Shown here: positions 16,137 to 25,235 of the stretch, piece after piece
How the letters are laid out: each line of letters opens with the position of its first letter
Position numbering within the stretch: position 1 is the first letter of the stretch
Source of the DNA: JAMWDF01 sp964645405
GTDB lineage: Bacteria > Ratteibacteria > UBA8468 > B48-G9 > DSTR01
NCBI GenBank assembly: GCA_964645405.1
Contig: CAZYCA010000031.1
Location: 1 to 64,000, forward strand
Length of the DNA: 64,000 nt
Direction: 5' to 3'
Position numbers and translations under genes: made by a program
Notes under the pieces: generated by a model
The model's database searches: none
Told to the model about the DNA's origin: nothing
What the model saw: the letters and a program-made list of their open reading frames with translations, nothing else

Positions 16137-17402
16137 ATGAAAGTTCTGGTTATCGGTGGTGGCGGTCGTGAGCATGCGCTGGTGGAAAAAATCTCAGAAA
16201 GCCCTGCTGTTAGCAAAATTTTTGCTGTATCCGGTAATGCCGGGATATCACAAAAGGCTCTTTGCTTTTCCTTAAAGGAAGACGATTTCCCCTCGCTGAT
16301 AAATTTAGTTAAAAAAAACCGTATTGACCTGACTGTTGTTGGTCCTGAAGCTCCCCTGGCGAAAGGATTAGTAGATGTTTTTCAGGAGGAGAAGCTATCC
16401 ATTTTTGGTCCCTGCAGAAAGGCGGCAAGGCTGGAATCGTCAAAAATTTTTGCCAGGGAGTTTATGGCCAGATGGGGAATTCCCACACCTGAATTTACTG
16501 TTGCTTCTTCGCTTTCTCAGGCTCTAAAGAAGCTGGAAAAAGAAACCTACCCGGTGGCGCTAAAGTACGATGGACTGGCTGCCGGCAAGGGAGTAAGAAT
16601 TGTCAGCCAGCCACAGGAGGCAATCTCTTTTCTGCATGATATTTTTGAAAAAAACATCTTTTCCGGGGACGAACCAGCGGTAGTCATAGAAAAGGCTCTT
16701 TCTGGACTGGAAGTCTCCTGTCTGGTTGTGACTGACGGAATCTCTTACCTGCCTTTCGCTGCTGCCCATGATTACAAAAAAGCTCTGGACGGTGATAAGG
16801 GGGACAATACCGGTGGAATGGGTGCTTACAGTCCCTCTTTTTTACTGGATGAGAAAACCGGGCAAATCATAGAGAAGGAAATTGTGCAGAAAACTCTACG
16901 GGGTTTACAGAAGGAAGGTATTGACTACCGCGGGATTCTATACTTCGGCCTTATGCTCACAGAAAAGGGCCCTTTTGTTCTGGAATATAACGTCCGTTTT
17001 GGTGACCCGGAAACCCAGGTCATACTACCAAGAATGAAAAATGACCTGGTGGAAGTTATGCAGGCGACACTGGCAGGCAGATTGAAGGAAATCCGTTTGG
17101 AATGGAAAAAGGAAAAAGCTGTCTGTGTTGTTCTGGCGTCTGCAGGGTATCCGGGACATTATCAGACAGGTGAGGTCATTACTGGACTGGATAGGGTAAA
17201 GGATGTTATCGTTTATCATGCTGGAACCAGAAAAGACAACAACGGTAATATTGTCACTGCTGGAGGACGTGTTCTGGGGATTACAGGATTGGCGGCAGAC
17301 CTGCAACAGGCAAGAGAAAAGGTTTACTTAGCAGCAGAGACAATTCAGTTTTCCGGGAAGTTCTACCGTAGAGATATTGCCAGCTATCCTGTCAGAAAAT
17401 GA
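16137..17402 (+). CDS. purD: Phosphoribosylamine-glycine ligase (GARS)
   Basis: PurD joins phosphoribosylamine and glycine with ATP in the second step of purine synthesis. The start at ATG 16137 follows GAGG at eight bases and gives 421 residues beginning MKVLVIGGGGREHAL. An earlier ATG at 16107 overlaps the pilT stop but has a poor ribosome binding site. ATP-grasp features include KYDGLAAGKGVRIV near residue 142, GDKGDNTGGMGAYSP, and EYNVRFGDPETQ. All are typical of PurD. Confidence 0.97.
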   Translation: MKVLVIGGGGREHALVEKISESPAVSKIFAVSGNAGISQKALCFSLKEDDFPSLINLVKKNRIDLTVVGPEAPLAKGLVDVFQEEKLSIFGPCRKAARLESSKIFAREFMARWGIPTPEFTVASSLSQALKKLEKETYPVALKYDGLAAGKGVRIVSQPQEAISFLHDIFEKNIFSGDEPAVVIEKALSGLEVSCLVVTDGISYLPFAAAHDYKKALDGDKGDNTGGMGAYSPSFLLDEKTGQIIEKEIVQKTLRGLQKEGIDYRGILYFGLMLTEKGPFVLEYNVRFGDPETQVILPRMKNDLVEVMQATLAGRLKEIRLEWKKEKAVCVVLASAGYPGHYQTGEVITGLDRVKDVIVYHAGTRKDNNGNIVTAGGRVLGITGLAADLQQAREKVYLAAETIQFSGKFYRRDIASYPVRK

Positions 17403-17435
17403 TACAGCTGGTGAGGTTCACACAGGAGGAAAACA

Positions 17436-18524
17436 ATGGGAAAAATGAAGGCTGGAATTATCGGAGCCGGGGGCATCAGTCACTACCATATTCGGGGTTT
17501 TCTTGCTGCAGGTGTGGAAGTTACGGCTATTGCGGACCCGAATACGGAAAGGGCAAAAGCTTTAGCCAGGAGTTTTCAGATAACCTCTGTTTATGATTCC
17601 TGCCAGGCGCTGTTGAAGGCTAATCCTGACCTGACAATGGTAAGTGTAGGTACACCTAATAAATTTCATGCTCCCATCGCCATTGATTGTTTAAATGCCG
17701 GTCTTCATGTCTTCTGTGAAAAACCTCCGGCTCTGAACGCAGAGGAAATGGTTAGGATGAAGCAAGCTGCGGAAAAAAATAGGAAATTTTTGCTTTTTGA
17801 TTTCAACAACCGCGCCAGACCTGAAGCTCAGGCGATAATGGAATATATTAAATCAGGACAGGTAGGAACGATTAACTCTGCCCAGGCTATCTGGATCAGA
17901 CGGTGTGGTATCCCCGGTTTCGGCGGCTGGTTTACTCAGAAGAGTCTTTCCGGGGGCGGACCGGTAATTGATCTGTTGCATATGATTGATTTGGCCCTCT
18001 ACTTTATGGGCTTTCCGACACCTTCTTATGTTCTGGCAGCTACTTTTAATAACTTTGCCACAGACAAACGATTTAAGGGACCATGGGGTATTCCAGACGC
18101 AGAAAAACCTGTTGTTGATGTAGAAACAGCAGCCCACGGACTGGTAACTTTCCAGACAGGCCAGGTACTTTTCTTCAGAAATAGCTGGGCGGAACTAAAC
18201 CGCAGAGAGGAGGTTTCCGTCACATTTCAAGGAAGCATGGCTGGTGGAATGATAAGACGATTGTTTGGCCGGGACGGAATAGATGCCACAGCTATAGATG
18301 AGTGTGAGCTATACACGATGGAGAATGGTCTTCCTGTCAACCGGGCGATTATGGTAGAACCAGACGAAAAGATGGGTCGGGAGGCAGCAGTAGTAAATTT
18401 TGTCAGGACAGTGGAAGGAAAGGAACAACCGTTGTCCACCCCGGAACAGGCGCTCATCCTGATGAAGATTATTGATGCCATTTATCTTTCTGCTTCCCAA
18501 AGACAACCGGTTGCTGTGCAGTAA
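17436..18524 (+). CDS. Gfo/Idh/MocA-family oxidoreductase
   Basis: This is an NAD(P)-dependent sugar or inositol dehydrogenase-like protein of 362 residues. The Rossmann start AGIIGAGGISHYHI lies at about residues 5-18, CEKPPALN around residue 95 holds the EKP motif, and GGGPVIDLLHMIDLALYF around residue 175 contains the histidine/aspartate region common to the family. AGGAGG precedes the ATG. The substrate cannot be read from sequence. It sits between purD and the efflux genes, which gives no functional hint. Confidence 0.9.
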   Translation: MGKMKAGIIGAGGISHYHIRGFLAAGVEVTAIADPNTERAKALARSFQITSVYDSCQALLKANPDLTMVSVGTPNKFHAPIAIDCLNAGLHVFCEKPPALNAEEMVRMKQAAEKNRKFLLFDFNNRARPEAQAIMEYIKSGQVGTINSAQAIWIRRCGIPGFGGWFTQKSLSGGGPVIDLLHMIDLALYFMGFPTPSYVLAATFNNFATDKRFKGPWGIPDAEKPVVDVETAAHGLVTFQTGQVLFFRNSWAELNRREEVSVTFQGSMAGGMIRRLFGRDGIDATAIDECELYTMENGLPVNRAIMVEPDEKMGREAAVVNFVRTVEGKEQPLSTPEQALILMKIIDAIYLSASQRQPVAVQ

Positions 18525-18567
18525 TTTTTTAGCAGCCTTACCCATTCTTACAGGTTAGCTTAAAGTT

Positions 18568-20133
18568 ATGAAATTTTTCTGTTTTGCTCTTTCCTGTCTT
18601 GTTCTTCTGACTGCAGGGTGCAGTGTAACCTCCTACCAGAACTCTGCCGACAGGCAGGTAGAAAAAATTCTCCAGGAAAAGCAGGGACAGGTAAAAAAGT
18701 CCTCCGGGCAAATACCAGGACTAAGTTTTCAGACAGAACCAGAGACCAGTTTTCTGAAGCTGAAAGATGCTCTGGTACTGGCTGCCAGAAGCAACAGGGA
18801 CTACCAGTCCAGGAAAGAAGATGTTTATCTTAAAGCCCTGGAGTTAACCAGTAAGAGATTCCAGTACAGCTGGCAGGCAGAAGAAAAAGGCAGTATCGGC
18901 TGGCAGAAAGATGGCCAACAACAATGGGCAGCCACTTCTAATTTTCAACTTTTTAAATGGCTGGCTGATGGCGCACAGATTACCCTGGACATGACAAAAG
19001 ATTTCCTGCAGTTTTTCACCGGGGATAAAAGCAAATCTTTCCAGTCAATTTTGCAACTGAATCTTCTGCAACCACTTCTACGTGGTTGTGGCCGCAGAAT
19101 TGTCCAGGAAAACCTTACCCAGGCGGAAAGAGAAGTTGTTTACCAGATGAGGTCGTTTTTGAGGTATCAGCGCAGTTTCTCTGTCCAGGTAGCAAGGCAG
19201 TATTTTCAGTTGCTCCTGGCAGGTGATACTCTGGAAAACAACCGGGCAAACTACCTTTTTCTCAAGCAGGCAAGGGAAAGAATTGAAATGCTTGCAGAAT
19301 CCGGCCGTTTGCCACCACTACAGGCTGACCAGGCAAGACAGAATGAACTGCAGGCTTACCAGAGCTGGCTGAAAGCTGTGAATGATTATCAGTCGGGTCT
19401 GGACAATTTCCGTACTTTTCTTTCCCTGCCATTAAACCAGCCGGTGGTACTGGATAAGGAGATACTGACTAATCTTTTGGCAAAAGGAACTCCGGAGCCC
19501 GGGAGAGAAAAAAATGAATTTCTGCAGGCTGCTTTGTCCAATCGTCTTGACCTTCTTACTGCCGCAGACAGGCTGGAGGATGCAAAAAGAAAGGTGCAGG
19601 TAGCCAGAGATAATCTCCGCAACTATCTCTCTCTGACAATTAACCTGAGTAGCAGTACTGAAGAATCACAACATCCGACATTTGGTTTCCGGCAACCAAC
19701 CTGCGGCGCAGGTCTTGAGTTTTCCTTTCCCTTCAGTCGGGTCCAGGAACGTAACGCTTATGTGGAAAGTTTAATTAATCTGGAGAGAAAGCAAAGAGAA
19801 CTTTTTCTGACCCGGGATAATATCGCTGCCGAAGTAGCAGAATCGTATCGGCGTCTGCAGGAGGCTTACCAGACCTACCTTATTCAAAAGTCCAGTTTAG
19901 CACTTGCTGAGCGTCGTGTAGAAAGTACTGATTTGTTGCTACAGGCTGGACGGGCAACCACCCGTGATCTGCTGGAAGCCCAGGATGCTTTCATCAGAGC
20001 CAGAAATGGTTTGTCTGCTGCTGTAATCAATTATCAGATTACCTATCTTGAGCTTTTATGTGAAGCAGAAATGCTGGAAGTGGACGATACCGGTGTCTGG
20101 AAAGGAGACCTTTATGAAAAAACCACCAGGTAA
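18568..20133 (+). CDS. TolC-like outer-membrane efflux lipoprotein
   Basis: The 521-residue protein belongs to the outer-membrane efflux (OEP/TolC) family that forms trimeric export ducts. A lipoprotein signal peptide ends in LLTAGC with the lipidated Cys at residue 18. Long alpha-helical segments rich in Gln, Glu and Arg follow, including the repeated domain with SLALAERRVESTDLLLQAGRATTRDLLEAQDAFIRARN (read in parts near residue 450), typical of OEP repeats. It is followed within the same operon by an adaptor and a MacB-type transporter, so it is likely the exit duct of that system. Substrate unknown. Confidence 0.9.
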   Translation: MKFFCFALSCLVLLTAGCSVTSYQNSADRQVEKILQEKQGQVKKSSGQIPGLSFQTEPETSFLKLKDALVLAARSNRDYQSRKEDVYLKALELTSKRFQYSWQAEEKGSIGWQKDGQQQWAATSNFQLFKWLADGAQITLDMTKDFLQFFTGDKSKSFQSILQLNLLQPLLRGCGRRIVQENLTQAEREVVYQMRSFLRYQRSFSVQVARQYFQLLLAGDTLENNRANYLFLKQARERIEMLAESGRLPPLQADQARQNELQAYQSWLKAVNDYQSGLDNFRTFLSLPLNQPVVLDKEILTNLLAKGTPEPGREKNEFLQAALSNRLDLLTAADRLEDAKRKVQVARDNLRNYLSLTINLSSSTEESQHPTFGFRQPTCGAGLEFSFPFSRVQERNAYVESLINLERKQRELFLTRDNIAAEVAESYRRLQEAYQTYLIQKSSLALAERRVESTDLLLQAGRATTRDLLEAQDAFIRARNGLSAAVINYQITYLELLCEAEMLEVDDTGVWKGDLYEKTTR

Positions 20134-21946
20134 AATAATTCTTCTCCTGAAAATAGTATTTTTTCTGGTCGTTGTTCTGGTTCTTTCTTTTTTCTTCCGG
20201 ACAACATGGCAGAGACGCAGGGCTAACCAGGGTTTGATTACCTACCGTGTCCGGCCCATGGATTTAGTAATTTCTGTCCGGGAAGGTGGAAACCTGCAGG
20301 CTCTTCGTTCCCAGAAAATCACCAACCAGGTTCCCGGGTCAAGGACCATTCTGGAGGTTGTGGAAGAAGGTACTCAGATTACCGAGGAGGACGTAAAAAA
20401 AGGCCGAATTCTTGTCCGTCTTGATTCCAAGGATATTGAGGACCGTATCCAGCAGATGCAGATTACTGTAGAAAACAGTGAAGCAGCCTATACAGAAGCC
20501 CAGGAAAATCTTCTCATTCAGAAAAAACAGAATGAAAGTGATATGAAGGCAGCTGAACTTAAGGTACGCTTTGCCAGACTGGATCTGGAAAAGTATCTGG
20601 GTAGCACTCTTACCGAAACCTTTCTTCAAAACCCGAAGATTTCCCCAGAAAAACTTCTTGCCAGTAAGTCCTTAGGAGGTGAAGCTCTGAAAAAGAAAAG
20701 GCAGGTGGAAACGGATATTGACCTGGCGAAAGAAGAAGTTGCCAGGGCCCAGGACAGAGCCAACTGGAGCGCACAGCTGGCGGAGAAAGGCTACATTACC
20801 AAAACAGAACTGGAGGCGGATAAACTTTCTTTGCAGCAGAAGCAGGTTTCTCTGGAACAGGCAAACCTGTCAGCAGACCTTTACTTCCGTTACGATTTCC
20901 CAAAACAGGTGGAGCAACTTTACTCAGATTATCTGGAAGCTCAGGCAGAACTGGAGCGCACCAGGGCAAAATGTCAGGCGCGTCTTATCCAGGCTGAAGC
21001 TAATGTGAAAAGTAAAAGAGCCACGCATATGTTCAATCTTTCCAATCTCCGCGATTTGCAGAAACAGTTGAAAGACTGTACGATCGTAGCGACGCAACCG
21101 GGTTTTGTTGTTTATGCCACCAGCGACCGCCCCTGGAGAACAGAGACACCCATCCAGGCAGGCACAACTGTCAGACAGAATCAGGACCTTTTGACTTTGC
21201 CGGATTTCAGCTCGATGGGTGTGGTGGTGAAAATCCATGAATCTGCGATAGACCGGGTAAGAGTGGGACAGAAGGCTCAGGTAAGGGTGGATGCATTTCC
21301 TGACAGACTTCTTACCGGTGAAGTGAAGAATATTGCCTTGATGCCTGACCCGACTTTGAAGTTTATGAATCCTGATTTGAACGTTTATCTGACGCAGATT
21401 TCTCTTGACCAGGTCTATGACTTTTTGAAACCAGGGATGACTGCCCAGGTGGAGATTCTGGTGCAGGAGTTAAAGAATGTTCTAACGGTCCCCATTCTGG
21501 GTGTCTCCTTTCGGGGGGAAAAAGCGGTTTGTCGTGTCCTGGAAAGAAAAGGAATTGTTGACCGTTTTGTACAGTTAGGAGAAAGCAACCAACAGTACAT
21601 TGAAGTTAAATCAGGATTGAAAGAGGGAGAGGTGATAGTTCTTTCTGGAAGTACTTCCTTACCAGTTTCCAGCAGGGAGGAGAAACCCAGCGGTAAGCAA
21701 CCCCTTCCTTCAGGTAGTGAGAAAAAAGAAACGGAAAAAGGCGCCGGAGTTAAACAACCGGTCTTTGACGAAGAACGCAGGGGGCAAACTGCTTCTGGTC
21801 TACCTCCAGAAGAATCAAAACCAGCAGTTTCTGAACGCAGCCAGGGCAGGTTGCGTCGGCCAGCTGTACCGGGTACTGAAGTTACAGAATCAGGTAATAG
21901 CAGGATTTCTTCACCTTCAGGGAGAGAAAATATCAATCAGCCATGA
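20114..21946 (+). CDS. MacA/HlyD-type membrane-fusion adaptor with long polar tail
   Basis: This adaptor bridges the inner-membrane transporter and the outer-membrane duct across the periplasm. The start at ATG 20114 with AAAGGAGA ahead gives 610 residues. Residues about 8-30 form one membrane segment. A barrel-sandwich region follows, then long coiled coil (about residues 110-330), a second lipoyl-like half with TIVATQPGFVVYA, and a beta-barrel domain with ESAIDRVRVGQKAQVRVDAFPDRLLTGEV, read in parts. The last roughly 90 residues are a Pro/Ser/Glu/Gly-rich low-complexity tail not found in standard MacA. It overlaps the preceding gene by 20 bases. Confidence 0.92.
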   Translation: MKKPPGKIILLLKIVFFLVVVLVLSFFFRTTWQRRRANQGLITYRVRPMDLVISVREGGNLQALRSQKITNQVPGSRTILEVVEEGTQITEEDVKKGRILVRLDSKDIEDRIQQMQITVENSEAAYTEAQENLLIQKKQNESDMKAAELKVRFARLDLEKYLGSTLTETFLQNPKISPEKLLASKSLGGEALKKKRQVETDIDLAKEEVARAQDRANWSAQLAEKGYITKTELEADKLSLQQKQVSLEQANLSADLYFRYDFPKQVEQLYSDYLEAQAELERTRAKCQARLIQAEANVKSKRATHMFNLSNLRDLQKQLKDCTIVATQPGFVVYATSDRPWRTETPIQAGTTVRQNQDLLTLPDFSSMGVVVKIHESAIDRVRVGQKAQVRVDAFPDRLLTGEVKNIALMPDPTLKFMNPDLNVYLTQISLDQVYDFLKPGMTAQVEILVQELKNVLTVPILGVSFRGEKAVCRVLERKGIVDRFVQLGESNQQYIEVKSGLKEGEVIVLSGSTSLPVSSREEKPSGKQPLPSGSEKKETEKGAGVKQPVFDEERRGQTASGLPPEESKPAVSERSQGRLRRPAVPGTEVTESGNSRISSPSGRENINQP

Positions 21947-22617
21947 GTACTATCATCAGGATGGAATCAGTAAGTAAAGTATACGACCTTGGTGCGGTTA
22001 AGGTGGAAGCCCTCAGAGATGTTACTTTTTCTGTGGAAGAAGGGGACCTTGTGGCTATTATGGGTCCGTCAGGGAGTGGCAAAACAACATTGTTAAATCT
22101 TTTAGGTTGTCTGGACCGGCCAACCTCAGGTCACTACTACATCGAAGATACTGATGTCTCCACGCTTTCCGATGATGCTCTTTCCGAGATTAGAGGTAAG
22201 CGACTGGGTTTTATTTTTCAGGCTTACAACCTGATTCCGCAGCTAACAGTGGTGGAAAATATCGGTATCCCTCTTTTTTACCAGGGCGCCAGCGAAAAAA
22301 TTATCCGGGAAAAATCAGTTGAGATGGCAAGACTGGTGGGACTGGGAGACAGGCTGCATCACCGGCCAACACAACTTTCCGGAGGTCAACAACAAAGGGT
22401 GGCAATTGCCAGAGCTCTGGTCAACAATCCTGCTTTAGTTCTTGCTGATGAACCAACGGGTAACCTGGACAGTGTTACGGGAGAGGAAATTATGCATCTT
22501 CTCTGCGACCTTAACCAGCAGGGAAAGACACTTATTATTGTCACCCACGATGCTAAAGTGGCGGAGTATTCCCGACGTATACTGCGGATGCTTGATGCTC
22601 GTCTCTATGAAAATTAA
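21943..22617 (+). CDS. ABC transporter ATP-binding protein, MacB/LolD type
   Basis: This 224-residue ATPase energises the neighbouring permease. Walker A is GPSGSGKTT near residue 41, the Q-loop FIFQAYNLIPQLTVVEN around residue 88, the signature LSGGQQQRVAIARAL at about 145, Walker B VLADEPTGNLDS and the switch histidine IVTHD. The EPTGNLD form is typical of LolD/MacB/FtsE-like ATPases. It overlaps the adaptor gene by four bases and the permease gene by 11 bases, so all three are one transcription unit. Confidence 0.96.
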   Translation: MSTIIRMESVSKVYDLGAVKVEALRDVTFSVEEGDLVAIMGPSGSGKTTLLNLLGCLDRPTSGHYYIEDTDVSTLSDDALSEIRGKRLGFIFQAYNLIPQLTVVENIGIPLFYQGASEKIIREKSVEMARLVGLGDRLHHRPTQLSGGQQQRVAIARALVNNPALVLADEPTGNLDSVTGEEIMHLLCDLNQQGKTLIIVTHDAKVAEYSRRILRMLDARLYEN

Positions 22618-23884
22618 TCCTTCTCATCTGGTACGGATTATCAGGTTTGGAGTAAAAAATATCTGGTTGCATCGTTTGCGGTCTGCCTTAACCATCCTGG
22701 GCATTGTCTTTGGGGTAGCTTCTGTTATTGCCATGCTGGCTATTGGAGAAGGAGCCAGCTATGAGGCGCGTGAGAAAATAAAAGAGCTGGGTAGTACCAA
22801 TATCATTTTGCGCAGCATCAAACCGCCAGATGAGGCTGCTTCCCACCAGACGACCCGACTGGGGGTTTTTGGGTTAACACCGGATGATTTATGGCGCATC
22901 AGCACTATTCCCTCGGTAGAAAAAGTTGTCCCCACCTGGGAAATGAGGGAAGATGCCTGGTATTTTGATGGACATTTTTCAGTCCGGCTGGTGGGTACCA
23001 GGCCGGAGTACTTTTCTGCTACTAATCTGCGTCTGGCTCAGGGGCGTCTGTTTAACGAGATTGACACGAAGGAAAATAAAAATGTGGCCGTTATAGGTGC
23101 GACTGTGGCAAAGACACTTTTCCCGGCTGAACTGGCTGTAGGAAAACAGATAAGAATCAAGGGCTGTTACTTCACGGTAGTTGGTGTGGCTGCTGAAAAA
23201 TCACTTACCGGCCGTAGCGAAGGTTCTGGTTTTGAGGATACCGGAGCTGATGTCTATATTCCATTTTCTACCAGGCGTCTTTTCTTTGGCGAATATGAAG
23301 CCAGATGGGTTTCTGGAATGGCGATAGAACGAAACTGGATTCGGTATCACCGGTTTGTGGTCAGGGTTAAAAGTATGGAACAGGTCCCTACCACAGCTTA
23401 TCTTATCCAGCAGCTATTAACTGCTACTCATAAAAGACAGGATTATGACATGATGGTTCCTCTGGAACTGTTACGGCAGGCTGAGCATACCAAGAGAATT
23501 TTTAACATTGTTCTTGGTTCTATCGCTGCCATTTCCCTGCTGGTAGGAGGAATTGGTATCATGAATATCATGCTGGCAACTGTTACGGAAAGAACAAGAG
23601 AAATTGGTATCAGGAGAGCTCTGGGTGCCAGGCGCCGGGACATCATGGAACAGTTTGTGACTGAGGCTGTTATCCTTTCTTCCTCAGGGGGACTTATCGG
23701 TGTATTTCTTGGTGTTATTATTCCTAAGGTAGTCACCAGGCTGGCTGGCATGACAACCCTGGTTACGTTCTGGTCGGTTCTCATCTCCTTCAGTATTTCA
23801 GTAGGTGTGGGAATGATTTTTGGGATTTACCCTGCCAGACAGGCGGCAAGTCTTGACCCAATCCAGGCACTCAGGTATGAATAA
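22607..23884 (+). CDS. MacB-like ABC transporter permease
   Basis: The start at ATG 22607 (MKINPSHLVRIIRFGVKNI) gives 425 residues. A first membrane segment covers about residues 26-48 with LRSALTILGIVFGVASVIAML, then a large periplasmic domain, then three membrane segments in the C-terminal FtsX domain, with VGGIGIMNIMLATVTERTREIGIRRALGARRRDI (read in parts) and the closing FGIYPARQAASLDPIQALRYE. This is the MacB architecture with the ATPase on a separate chain. With the TolC-like and MacA-like genes it should form a tripartite efflux pump for macrolides, peptides or lipids. It ends 9 bases before a convergent gene. Confidence 0.94.
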   Translation: MKINPSHLVRIIRFGVKNIWLHRLRSALTILGIVFGVASVIAMLAIGEGASYEAREKIKELGSTNIILRSIKPPDEAASHQTTRLGVFGLTPDDLWRISTIPSVEKVVPTWEMREDAWYFDGHFSVRLVGTRPEYFSATNLRLAQGRLFNEIDTKENKNVAVIGATVAKTLFPAELAVGKQIRIKGCYFTVVGVAAEKSLTGRSEGSGFEDTGADVYIPFSTRRLFFGEYEARWVSGMAIERNWIRYHRFVVRVKSMEQVPTTAYLIQQLLTATHKRQDYDMMVPLELLRQAEHTKRIFNIVLGSIAAISLLVGGIGIMNIMLATVTERTREIGIRRALGARRRDIMEQFVTEAVILSSSGGLIGVFLGVIIPKVVTRLAGMTTLVTFWSVLISFSISVGVGMIFGIYPARQAASLDPIQALRYE

Positions 23885-23893
23885 CCTGGAGTT

Positions 23894-24763
23894 CTATCTA
23901 TAAGCTTGAGGTGCCTGCCACTCCCACATTTCCAGAGATTTACCACAGACAGGACAACTTTTCCCGGGGGATACCCATTCGTGGTTAGGCCAGCTCCCGC
24001 AATCAAACCTCTGTCCTTTTTTAGCCAGCTCTACCGGACAGCTACCGTAAATAGCATGGAAGCCCTCGTAAGTCTGGCATCCGTCTGAAGTACGACCACA
24101 CTGCGAGCAGACAAACTTAGGTGTCAGCCTGGCTCCTTGAAGAACAAAGTAACCGGCAAAATGAACCTTCCCGCCGCATTTTAAACAGGTAGCACCATCC
24201 AGTTTAACAAAGGAAATTCTGGTAAAACGCAGTCCCTTATGCTTGACTTCAAATTCTTCCGGATAAGAAGAAGGAAGCGTAATCAGACGTGGCAGGACAA
24301 TGTTGTGTCTTTCCATTTTTTCCAACACTGCGGGCAAAAAGGGTAAGACTTTTCCTGCAACCAGACTCCGGGAAATTTCAGTAGCCGCCTGAGAAGAAGT
24401 ACTCATTAAAATAAGGATGCCGCTAGAAAGAATAAATCCTTCCAGAATACCCAGCCCTGCTCCAGCCAGCCTGTCAAGAAAATGCTTCCACTCTACGCGC
24501 CTGCGTAACATTTCAAAAAGAGTGATGGCTGTAAAGGTCAGTACGAACACGGATAAAACAAAACATATGATCTCCACCGCGATACCGGTAATGTTGAAAT
24601 GCCGGAAAAGTCTTACCGGTGCCAGGTAAACAAAAGAACCCAGAGCAAGCCCCAAAAAAATACTGATTAAATCTATTAAGGTACCCAGAAATCCTCTTAC
24701 CAGGCCCATCAATATACCGGCAGTGAGCATCAACCCCGCTACAAAGTCAATCCCGCCAAACAT
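23894..24763 (-). CDS. CvpA-like membrane protein fused to zinc ribbons
   Basis: The 289-residue product has two parts. Residues 1-125 hold four hydrophobic helices and the CvpA-like pattern FDFVAG..GLVRGFLGTLIDL near the N-terminus and DRLAGAGLGILEGFILSSG around residues 97-115; the CvpA family is linked to colicin V production and envelope integrity. Residues about 190-275 form a soluble, cysteine-rich part with C193-x2-C196, C219-x2-C222, C229, C242, C255 and C270-x2-C273, which fits two zinc ribbons. I know no established CvpA protein with such a tail, so the function is open. It is probably co-transcribed with the preceding small secreted protein six bases upstream. Confidence 0.7.
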   Translation of the reverse strand: MFGGIDFVAGLMLTAGILMGLVRGFLGTLIDLISIFLGLALGSFVYLAPVRLFRHFNITGIAVEIICFVLSVFVLTFTAITLFEMLRRRVEWKHFLDRLAGAGLGILEGFILSSGILILMSTSSQAATEISRSLVAGKVLPFLPAVLEKMERHNIVLPRLITLPSSYPEEFEVKHKGLRFTRISFVKLDGATCLKCGGKVHFAGYFVLQGARLTPKFVCSQCGRTSDGCQTYEGFHAIYGSCPVELAKKGQRFDCGSWPNHEWVSPGKSCPVCGKSLEMWEWQAPQAYR

Positions 24764-24768
24764 AGTGG

Positions 24769-25083
24769 TTAATCCGAATCACCCGGCGAAAAGCGCCATT
24801 TCCGGGATGGGTGTGGATTAATCTCCGTTAACTTTTTCCTCAGCCGGATGTACTCGTCGTTTGCCTGAAGTTTTTCTCTCAGACACTGGCGAAACTGCTG
24901 CCGCAATGCCTTGAGCCGGTCATCACTTTCAACTGTTTGCTCCTCAATCTGTCTGAGCCTGGTTATGAGTTCTATTGCCTGGCGATGTTTTTCCACTACC
25001 TCCGGGGAAGGTTTTGTCTGAGCCATAGCGGAAAGTTGACCCAGCAATATTGCCAGTCCCACTGTTACCACAATGCTTTTCAT
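24769..25083 (-). CDS. Small secreted coiled-coil protein of unknown function
   Basis: The protein has 104 residues. A signal peptide covers about residues 1-21 with a likely cleavage after AMA, before QTKPSPEVV. The mature part is charged and helical, with Glu/Arg/Leu heptads around residues 30-90 (RQIEEQTVESDDRLKALRQQFR in parts), so it may form a short periplasmic coiled coil. I do not recognise a family. It is upstream of the CvpA-zinc-ribbon gene on the same strand and divergent from eno. Confidence 0.6.
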   Translation of the reverse strand: MKSIVVTVGLAILLGQLSAMAQTKPSPEVVEKHRQAIELITRLRQIEEQTVESDDRLKALRQQFRQCLREKLQANDEYIRLRKKLTEINPHPSRKWRFSPGDSD

Positions 25084-25128
25084 CTAAATTTTTCCCGGGT
25101 ATAAAGATTTTAACACTTTACTGGAAGT

Positions 25129-25134
25129 ATTATA
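25129..25134 (-). promoter_or_regulatory. Possible -10 element for the two minus-strand genes
   Basis: On the minus strand this reads TATAAT, about 45 bases before the ATG at 25083. There is no good -35 at 16-18 bases, so support is moderate. The element lies in the divergent region shared with the eno promoter. Confidence 0.35.
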
Positions 25135-25161
25135 ACCCTTTTGCCAGGTCAGGGCTACATT

Positions 25162-25190
25162 TTGACACTTCCTGCTATTTATCTTATACT
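25162..25190 (+). promoter_or_regulatory. Sigma70-type promoter of eno
   Basis: TTGACA at 25162-25167 and TATACT at 25185-25190 are separated by 17 bases. This is a consensus -35 and a 5/6 -10. Initiation would fall near 25197, about 40 bases before the eno ATG. The promoter probably drives eno, ftsB, serS and the two hydrolase genes behind it. Confidence 0.8.
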
Positions 25191-25235
25191 CTTTCCAGCG
25201 GAGAAAGACCAAAATTTTCTATCAAAGGAGCAGAA

